Shown piece by piece: positions 49,151-64,000 of a stretch of DNA of 64,000 nucleotides (positions are counted from its first letter, which is position 1; each line of letters opens with the position of its first letter). Location: contig JAUZSQ010000093.1 in the NCBI GenBank assembly GCA_030949325.1, positions 1 through 64,000 on the forward strand, read 5' to 3'. The translations under genes and the position numbers were made by a program. Origin of the DNA: Sulfurovum sp. (GTDB lineage Bacteria; Campylobacterota; Campylobacteria; Campylobacterales; Sulfurovaceae). The notes beneath the pieces were generated by a model. The model ran no database searches. It saw only the letters and a list, made by a program, of their open reading frames with translations, and was not told the origin of the DNA.

Positions 49151-51221
49151 TTATCTCTCCATCTCATCCATATCATACATACTCGCCACACCTAACTTCA
49201 ACAAAAAAGCCTGTACCATCGCTACCTCTTTAAATGCTTCAAATCTTCCTGAAGCTCCACCATGTCCTGTGTCCATGTTGGTATGCAGTAAAAGCATGTT
49301 GTCGTCTGTTTTGTAGTCTCGTAATTTAGCTACCCACTTTGCTGGTTCCCAGTACTGTACTTGTGAGTCATGTAAGCCTGTGGTTACAAGCATATTTGGG
49401 TATCCCTGTCTTTCTACATTGTCATAAGGAGAATAGGCTAACATATAGTCATAAAACGCTTTGTCATTAGGGTTTCCCCATTCATCGTACTCACCTGTGG
49501 TTAGAGGAATGCTATCGTCTAGCATAGTGGTGACCACATCTACAAAAGGCACTTGTGCAACTACGCCTTTGTAGAGTTCTGGTCTCATGTTTACGATAGC
49601 CCCCATGAGTAATCCTCCTGCACTTCCACCTTGGGCAAAAAGTTTTTGATTAGAAGTATATCCCTCTTCTATTAAGATACTCAGAACACGCTATAAAGTC
49701 TGTAAAGGTATTCATCTTTGTTAAAAGCTTCCCCTCTTCATACCATGCACGACCAAGCTCCTCACCACCTCGTATATGTGCAATGGCAAAGACAAAACCT
49801 CTGTCGAGTAAAGAGAGTCTTGAAAGTGAGAAAGAAGCATCCATAGAGTAGCCGTAAGAGCCATATGCATACTGAAGTGTAGGGTTTGTACCATCTAAGA
49901 CTAAACCCTTTTTATACACCAAAGAAAGAGGGATTCTTTTCCCATCACTTGCTCTTACCCATGCACGTTTACTCTCGTAGTCTTCTTTGTTAAAATCACC
50001 CAAAATCTCTGTTTCTTTTAAAACAGTTTTTTCTTTACTCAACATGTTAAAACGTAGGGTAGAGTTGGGTGTGGTTAAAGAGTTATACCCATAACAAAGC
50101 TCGTTGGTATCAAAGTCAAGATTCATAGAAATATAAGCATCATACACCGCCTCAGCAAAATCTAAATAATAGGATTCTTCTGTTTTAGTGTTTTTTATGT
50201 AAATCTGCGTTAAGCCATTTTTCTTCTCTTCTAATACCAAAAAGTCATTGAAAAGCTCGAAGCCTTCGAGTAAGACATCTTCTCTATGGGCTATAAGCTC
50301 TTTCCAATGCTCTTTACTTGTATGCTCCAAGTCACAGTGCATAAGTCTAAAGTTTTTCGCTTCAAGGTTCGTTGCGATGACAAACTTGTCATCATGATGT
50401 TCCACCGAGTATTCTAGGTCACGCTCACGTTTAGCGAACACTTGAAAGTCTCCCATAGGTTCATCTGCTGACAATGTTTGTACTTCGGTAGAGAGTGTAG
50501 AGTAAGATTCTATAAAAAGAAACTTTTTAGACTTAGACTTTGAGACATGTACTCCATAAGTATCGTCTACTTCATGGTAAATTTCTACTTCTTCACAAGA
50601 ACCCATCTCATACCTAAAAATCTTGTAGGCTCTAAGCGTCTCTGCTTCCATTTGTGTAAAGAAAAGTGTGTTGTTGTCATTTGCCCAAGTAGCAGAACCT
50701 GTTGTATTTTTTATGCACTCTTCAAGTACCTCACCCGTTTCTAGATTTTTAAAATACAAAGTATAAATACGACGAGAAATATTGTCCACACCATAACAAA
50801 GCATGGCGTTATCAGGACTAATACTTAGCCCTCCTACGGAATAATACGCATGACCCTCAGCCAACACATTCACATCTAAGATGATGACTTCATCCGCAGC
50901 CAAATACTCTTTTTTGCGACAATAAATAGGATAATCCTTCCCCTCCTCATAACGTGCATAATACCAGTACCCATTACTCTCATAAGGCACAGAAGAGTCA
51001 TCTTTTACTATCTTGGCTACTATCTCATCAAAGAGTTCTTTTTGTAAATCTTCAGTAGATGCTAACTTCTCTTTCGTGTAGGTATTTTCTGCATGAAGAT
51101 AGTCTATAACCTCCGAATCTTCTCTATCATTGAGCCAATAATAGTTATCTATTCGCTCATGATTGTTTTTGTTAGTATTTTGGGTTTTTGGGTTGCTTTT
51201 GGGTAGTTCATGTTTGCTCAT
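49151..51221 (-). CDS. ptrB: Oligopeptidase B / prolyl oligopeptidase family serine protease (frameshift)
   Basis: About 690 residues when joined. N-terminal beta-propeller ([19 protein letters not shown] near residue 22), then the hydrolase domain: [17 protein letters not shown]-like strand, [21 protein letters not shown], catalytic Ser in [10 protein letters not shown], Asp in [15 protein letters not shown] and His in TGHGGASGR. One extra A near 49672 shifts the frame just before the Ser. Cleaves short peptides after basic residues. Standalone gene, convergent with the methyltransferase. Confidence 0.93.
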
Positions 51222-51294
51222 TTTTAGGGTATTGTAGCAAGATATGGAAAGAAGAAGGGTGAAGATACAAATTATTATACGTACTCTAGCTAAC

Positions 51295-51323
51295 TTGACA
51301 TCTTTTTATACCTTTGTTATAAT
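51295..51323 (+). promoter_or_regulatory. Sigma-70 promoter for the toxin-antitoxin pair
   Basis: TTGACA (51295-51300), exactly 17 bases, then consensus TATAAT (51318-51323), 27 bases before the antitoxin ATG. One of the best promoter matches in the window. Confidence 0.8.
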
Positions 51324-51349
51324 AGGGTAAAAAATACAGGAGAATAGTT

Positions 51350-51691
51350 ATGGTATTAAGTTCCCAAGAAAAAACCTCATTAGAAAAAGTGACCGTTGTA
51401 TTACCTCAGGTATTAAAAAATGAAGTGCTACAACTGAAAAAAACCTTACATGTTTCCATGAATACTATCTATCAAACAGCCATAGCAGAATATGTAGCCA
51501 AACAAAAAAAAGAACAACTTAGTAAAGAAGCGATGCTCATGCTAGAAGAATATAAAAATAATCCAGAGATACAAGAACTCATAGAATTTGAAGAAGATAT
51601 TTATGCGTACGAAAGAGATTTATCTTGTAGATTTAAACCCCACAAAAGGTGCAGAGACTCAAAAAGCAAGACCATGTATCATCGTGAGTAA
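51350..51691 (+). CDS. Probable antitoxin, CopG/MazE-like
   Basis: 113 residues as read, start after CAGGAGAATAG. The N-terminal half (KVTVVLPQVLKNEVLQLKKTLHVSMNTIYQTAIAEYV) fits a ribbon-helix-helix DNA-binding domain; the rest is acidic (EEYKNNPEIQELIEFEEDIYA). The last 30 residues are Cys/Arg-rich and lie inside the toxin gene (89-base overlap), so the true C-terminus may differ through a frameshift. Confidence 0.65.
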   Translation: MVLSSQEKTSLEKVTVVLPQVLKNEVLQLKKTLHVSMNTIYQTAIAEYVAKQKKEQLSKEAMLMLEEYKNNPEIQELIEFEEDIYAYERDLSCRFKPHKRCRDSKSKTMYHRE

Positions 51692-51857
51692 TGATGATGT
51701 AGGTATCTTACCCCTCAAAGTCATCATCCCACTCATCGGATATAAACCCCTACACGATAATAAAAGTTGGCTCACACCCATAGAACCAACAGGCAAGAAT
51801 GGTCTAGCTAAGAAATCTACGGCTGATGCTTTGAATATACGTTCTGTCACAGTTTAG
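51603..51857 (+). CDS. MazF/PemK-type mRNA interferase toxin, short C-terminus
   Basis: 84 residues from ATG 51603 (an earlier TTG at 51588 is less likely). IYLVDLNPTKGAETQKARPCIIVSND is the typical MazF N-terminus; the middle has ITPIEPTG-like and KKSTADALNIRSV. Family members are about 105-115 residues and continue past RSV with a helix (ERF-KK). Here a stop follows IRSVTV, so about 25 residues are missing through a frameshift or truncation. Toxin activity is uncertain. Confidence 0.75.
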   Translation: MRTKEIYLVDLNPTKGAETQKARPCIIVSNDDVGILPLKVIIPLIGYKPLHDNKSWLTPIEPTGKNGLAKKSTADALNIRSVTV

Positions 51858-51882
51858 TATAAGAAGTAAATAACGCTCATCC

Positions 51883-52583
51883 CTATAGCCAATGCCCAAG
51901 CAACACATTCACCACAGCTTCTGTGCGTAAAATTCGTTGTCCTAAACTCACAGATGTACAACCGTGTTGGCAAAGTAAACTCACTTCATAGTCTATCCAA
52001 CCACCTTCTGCTCCGATACAGAGTACCTTTGGCATAGTGTTTGTATCAAGATAGGTTTTCCAAGACTGTGTTGCATAAGGATGAGCGATGACTGCCTTGC
52101 TTTGCTCGTTTAATAGGGCAGGAAATTCATCTTCAACAAAGGGCTTAAAATATTTTTTGAGTTCAATCACTGGTGGCACAGTATCTATGGCTTGTTGTAA
52201 GCCTTCAAAAACAAACTCATCTATGCGGTTGAGTAGGGGCTTTGCCAATAACTTTTTTCAGATCGGTAACTATTGACAATAATAATTTTATTGACACCAA
52301 GAGAGGTCATATCCATAATCAATCTACGTAAGACTTTTGGACGTGGCAAAGCAAGAATAACGGTTAAATCAAGTTTAGCTGGTGGTTGTTTATCTAGTGT
52401 AATGTCTCTAAGAAGTATTTCATTGCTATTTATTTCGCTAATAGTAGCCTTGCCTATGTTAGCACCCATCTCACCTATGGTCAAAGTATCTCCTACCTTA
52501 GATTTGAGTATTTCTTTGATATGTTTTACTTGATTTAGGTCACGAATACTTTTGGCATTTTTGGCTAATAAAATACAGTTCAA
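51883..52583 (-). CDS. rsmE: 16S rRNA m3U1498 methyltransferase (frameshift)
   Basis: SPOUT methyltransferase. The N-terminal PUA-like part has HIKEILKSKVGDTLTIGEMGANIGKA; the C-terminal knot has VLCIGAEGGWIDYE and SLGQRILRTEAVVNVLL. One missing C near 52247 splits it (WQSP...LLNRIDEF). The ORF can be extended upstream to 52610, but TTG at 52583, with GAGGAA upstream, gives the normal N-terminus and follows the stop of the small HTH ORF directly. About 233 residues. Confidence 0.9.
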
Positions 52584-52584
52584 A

Positions 52585-52713
52585 TTACTTATTCCTCTTA
52601 ATAACCCCATAAATAGCAGGGTGTGATAGTTCTAATAGTCTAACAACCTTATGCTGAGGATAGGCTTCTTTATATATTTTTTGTATTCTCCAAGAGATAA
52701 GTATATTCTTCAC
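52585..52713 (-). CDS. 42-residue helix-turn-helix-like ORF
   Basis: GTG start overlapping the stop of the membrane protein gene (GTGA), and the stop is directly before the rsmE start. The sequence KIYKEAYPQHKVVRLLELS then HPAIYGVIKRNK matches the HTH fragment at 35936-36103 at about 11 of 25 positions (Y-QH...LEL...A...IKR-K). Either a transposase C-terminal remnant or a small coupled regulator. Too short for the usual gene cut-offs. Confidence 0.45.
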   Translation of the reverse strand: MKNILISWRIQKIYKEAYPQHKVVRLLELSHPAIYGVIKRNK

Positions 52714-52985
52714 CCTACCAAAGCCTCGTGTATTTGCATGTAGGCGATTAAGAATTCAAACATCATTCTCCAAAAGAGTTGCATGAATAGTATCATCATC
52801 GTAAAGGAGAAGATAAAGAGTGTTTTGTGTTTGAAATTTAGCCTTTTCCATACGATATTTTTGACGGATTCGTATTTTTTATGGGAGAAAAACCATAAGA
52901 GTAAGGGGATGAGTATAGCCCCTATATAGTAAAATATAACAAGCATAAGGGGACTGATAAATGTTTGGAATGTAAGAAAATCCAT
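52710..52985 (-). CDS. Small membrane protein, DUF4282-like
   Basis: 91 residues. Two hydrophobic spans (about 11-32 and 56-80) joined by a basic loop (SHKKYESVKNIVWKRLNFKHK). The layout is like DUF4282 inner-membrane proteins, but the match is by shape only. Overlaps the 42-residue ORF by four bases and lies upstream of rsmE in the same direction. Confidence 0.55.
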   Translation of the reverse strand: MDFLTFQTFISPLMLVIFYYIGAILIPLLLWFFSHKKYESVKNIVWKRLNFKHKTLFIFSFTMMILFMQLFWRMMFEFLIAYMQIHEALVG

Positions 52986-53036
52986 TGGATACCTTTTTGT
53001 AGCGTTTGATGCAATTTTACCATAAAAGTATTTCGC

Positions 53037-53042
53037 TATAAT
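53037..53042 (+). promoter_or_regulatory. Candidate -10 for leuC
   Basis: TATAAT in TTTCGCTATAATTC, 32 bases before the leuC ATG. Confidence 0.5.
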
Positions 53043-53073
53043 TCAAGTATTATATATATTGAAGGATATACTC

Positions 53074-54354
53074 ATGGGACAAACGATAACAGAAAAAATA
53101 TTCTCAGAACACGCAGGGAAGTTGGTACATTCAGGTGAGATAATTAGAGTGGATATTGATATGATTATTGGTAATGATATTACGACTCCTATTTCTATTA
53201 GAGCATTTGAAGAAAGTGGTGCAACACAGTTGGCAAAACCTGATAGCTTTTGTATCGTGATGGATCATTATATTCCTGCCAAAGATATTGCTTCGGCGAA
53301 TCAAGCCAAGATTAGTAGAGAATTTGCCTATAAGCATGATATGAAATACTTTTTTGATGAAAAAGATATGGGGATAGAACATGCCCTACTTCCAGAAAAA
53401 GGCTTGATTTTACCAGGGGATGTGGTTATTGGTGCTGATTCTCATACTTGTACGCATGGGGCATTGGGTGCCTTTTCTACGGGTATGGGTTCTACGGACT
53501 TGGCATTTGCTATGATTACTGGGGACAATTGGTTCAAGATACCTGAGACTATCAAAGTAGAACTCACAGGAAAACCAGCAGAGCATATCTATGGTAAAGA
53601 TATTATCTTGGAGCTTATCCGTCAAATTGGTGTCGATGGTGCCTTATATAAAGCCATTGAATTTACAGGAGATGCTTTGCAGCATCTCGGTATGGCAGAT
53701 AGATTTTCTATCGCCAATATGGTCATCGAAGCAGGAGCCAAAAATGGTGTCTTTCCTGTCGATGATGTGACGCGTACCTACCTAGACGAAAGAGCAGAAG
53801 CCAATGGAGGGCTTAGAGCAGAACCCAAGATTCACTATTCGGATGAAGATGCTGTCTATTGTCAGACGATTAGTATAGATATCTCTATTCTTAGTCCTGT
53901 TATTGCCTATCCATTTTTACCAAGTAATGGTAAGCCTGTAGAACAAGCTGTCAAGGATAATTTGAAAATAGACCAAGTCATGATAGGGAGCTGTACCAAT
54001 GGACGTATCGAAGATTTACGCATTGCTGCGAAGATTATGAAAGGGCAAAGAGTCGCACGTCATACGCGTATGATAGTCACCCCTGCGACACAGAAAATTT
54101 TACTTCAGGCACAAGATGAGGGGCTTATGAAGATACTCATTGAAGCTGGAGCTGTTGTTTCCAATCCTACTTGTGGTGCGTGTTTGGGTGGATATATGGG
54201 TATTTTGGGAGACAATGAAAGATGTGTGGCTACGACTAACCGTAACTTTGTAGGGCGTATGGGTGCAAGGAGTTCTGAAATTTACCTAGCCAATTCTGCT
54301 GTAGCAGCTGCGTCGGCTATTGCAGGTAAAATTGTTGACCCTAGAGTAAAGTAA
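53074..54354 (+). CDS. leuC: 3-isopropylmalate dehydratase large subunit
   Basis: 426 residues from ATG 53074, which follows GAAGGATATACTC (a TTG at 53059 is in frame but lacks such a site). Aconitase-type 4Fe-4S enzyme of leucine synthesis: GADSHTCTHGALGAFSTGMGSTD, and cluster Cys in IGSCTNG and NPTCGACLGG. Intact, archaeal/homoaconitase-like short form. leuD and leuB are not adjacent; rpoC converges directly downstream. Confidence 0.94.
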   Translation: MGQTITEKIFSEHAGKLVHSGEIIRVDIDMIIGNDITTPISIRAFEESGATQLAKPDSFCIVMDHYIPAKDIASANQAKISREFAYKHDMKYFFDEKDMGIEHALLPEKGLILPGDVVIGADSHTCTHGALGAFSTGMGSTDLAFAMITGDNWFKIPETIKVELTGKPAEHIYGKDIILELIRQIGVDGALYKAIEFTGDALQHLGMADRFSIANMVIEAGAKNGVFPVDDVTRTYLDERAEANGGLRAEPKIHYSDEDAVYCQTISIDISILSPVIAYPFLPSNGKPVEQAVKDNLKIDQVMIGSCTNGRIEDLRIAAKIMKGQRVARHTRMIVTPATQKILLQAQDEGLMKILIEAGAVVSNPTCGACLGGYMGILGDNERCVATTNRNFVGRMGARSSEIYLANSAVAAASAIAGKIVDPRVK

Positions 54355-54383
54355 ACCCTAGCTGTCAATACTCAAAAGTGAAG

Positions 54384-63103
<8,720 letters not shown>

Positions 63104-63210
63104 TTAATATCGTTTTAGTAGTCATACAAATGCTACCTAGATACACAAAGAAACTATTCGTAGAGGGTATGAAATGTCTCCCAATAGCTTTTAACTATAT
63201 CTCTAAATCA

Positions 63211-63255
63211 GACCAAGCCCAAAAGCTTAGTCTTCTTAAATAAGTCCAAAGACTT
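63211..63255 (-). promoter_or_regulatory. Paired hairpins between rplL and rpoB, possible attenuator
   Basis: Two stem-loops: AAGTC-TTTG-GACTT (63242-63255, over the rplL stop) and a 22-base hairpin at 63211-63232 (GAC-AAGC...GCTT-GTC). No T run follows. Many bacteria have a partial terminator or processing site between rplL and rpoB; this is the likely counterpart. The remaining gap (63065-63210) shows no gene. Confidence 0.45.
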
Positions 63256-63618
63256 ATTTAAGTTCACACACAGCACCAGCATCTTCGATTTGTTTTTTAA
63301 TCGTTTCAGCTTCGTCTTTAGATACAGCTTCTTTAAGTGTTGTTGGAACACCTTCAACTGCACCTTTTGCTTCTTAAGTCCAAGACCTGTAATCGCACGT
63401 ACGACTTTAATTGCATTGATTTTTTTCTCTCCAGCACCTGTAAGAATAACATCAAATTCTGTTTGCTCTTCTACTTCTTCTACTGCCGCTCCACCAGCTA
63501 CTACTGTAGCTTGTGCTGATACGCCAAATTTTTCTTCAAATTCTTTTACAAGCTCTGAAAGCTCAAGTACTGACATGTTTGAGATAAACTCAAGAACATC
63601 TTCTTTAGTTGTTGCCAT
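63254..63618 (-). CDS. rplL: 50S ribosomal protein L7/L12 (frameshift)
   Basis: [35 protein letters not shown], then the Ala-rich hinge and [33 protein letters not shown]. One A is missing near 63376 (CTTAAAGAAGC read as CTTAAGAAGC); the corrected frame ends DAGAVCELK at 63254. About 122 residues. Stalk protein that recruits translation factors. Confidence 0.96.
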
Positions 63619-63671
63619 AATTAATTCCTTAAATATATTTTTTATTAAAAAGCCCTAGGGCTATTATTTCT

Positions 63672-64000
63672 CTACGCTTCTTCTTCTAATTTCTTAGAAA
63701 GAGCATCCATTCCGATTGTAAAGTTCTGCACTGGTGCATTCCAAACATTCAAAAGCATCCCAATAAGGGTGTCTCTATCAGGAAGAGTTGCCATCGCATT
63801 AATCGTCGCCATATCAGCAATTTTTGATTCAATCAAACCCGTTTTAATGGAAAAAAACTTCTTTAAAATCATTGGATGCATTGTCAGCAATCTTACATGC
63901 TGTGATTTGGGAATCACTCCAGATTATAAGGTTAGTATCTGTAAATTCAATATCTTCACATCCTGCATTTTTCAATGCAATTCGTGCCAATTTATTCTTT
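63672..64000 (-). CDS. rplJ: 50S ribosomal protein L10 (partial, frameshift)
   Basis: C-terminal part only; the start lies beyond the window. Reads NKLARIALKNAGCEDIEFTDTNL, then MATLPDRDTLIGMLLNVWNAPVQNF and the end ALSKKLEEEA. One extra T in a T run near 63850 breaks the frame (KEVFSIKTG). Anchors L7/L12 to the ribosome. 53 bases upstream of rplL in the usual rplJL-rpoBC order. Confidence 0.92.

Overview
The window reads as chromosomal DNA of a low-GC Campylobacterota (epsilonproteobacterium), most like free-living Sulfurovum/Sulfurimonas relatives. The main support is gene order. The block rplU-rpmA-obgE-proB-(bpt)-fmt-birA-parA-parB-atpF'-atpF-atpH-atpA-atpG-atpD-atpC-tolQ-tolR-rnhA-tolA is the order I know from Campylobacter and Helicobacter, and eno is followed by an FtsB-like gene as in Campylobacter. 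rpoB and rpoC are separate genes, unlike the fused gene of Helicobacter and Wolinella. The genus is inference.

A caution governs the whole annotation. At least 25 single-base frameshifts interrupt otherwise full-length genes, many at homopolymers, and they hit indispensable genes (rpoB, rpoC, atpA, atpD, rplL, guaB, ilvD). This looks like uncorrected long-read or low-coverage sequence error. I therefore give one span per gene and mark where the frame changes.

Layout: 1-2332, two nuclease-like genes of the accessory type. 2349-7825, tamA-tamB and a peptidoglycan-binding-like protein. 7850-15321, housekeeping and metabolism: gatA, guaB, a NlpC/P60 peptidase, metX, xseB, a degenerate nitrilase-like protein, a ThiF/MoeB-like protein, a lipoprotein and RidA. 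15400-30608, the conserved ribosomal protein, GTPase, ParAB, ATP synthase and Tol block. 30614-32816, a second NlpC/P60 hydrolase and a HAD phosphatase on the minus strand. 32931-36103, an accessory island: a GAF-like protein cut off by a Tn5-like IS4-family element with a perfect 19-bp terminal repeat, a left-truncated second copy of that element, and an orphan helix-turn-helix fragment. 36147-39164, eno, an FtsB-like gene and a long Lys/Glu/Ala coiled-coil protein with 29-residue repeats. 39298-39741, four tRNA genes. 39887-45650, ilvD, a six-LysM NlpC/P60 protein, and a GMC oxidoreductase with its Tat-exported small subunit. 45771-48016, a run of small Cys-rich or secreted proteins, a DoxX protein and a ferredoxin-thioredoxin reductase/rhodanese fusion. 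48157-54354, a membrane protein, a methyltransferase, oligopeptidase B, a MazF-type toxin-antitoxin pair, rsmE and leuC. 54384-64000, rpoC, rpoB, rplL and the 3' part of rplJ on the minus strand.

The most interesting region is 45771-48016. It encodes an exported 67-residue peptide carrying two EGKCG motifs, the signature of oxazolone/thioamide-modified copper-binding HvfA (bufferin-type) peptides. It sits beside a DoxX gene but has no local DUF692 modifying enzyme, and is followed by an unusual FTR-rhodanese fusion. No CRISPR array, rRNA or prophage was seen, and no gene-free stretch exceeds 300 bases.
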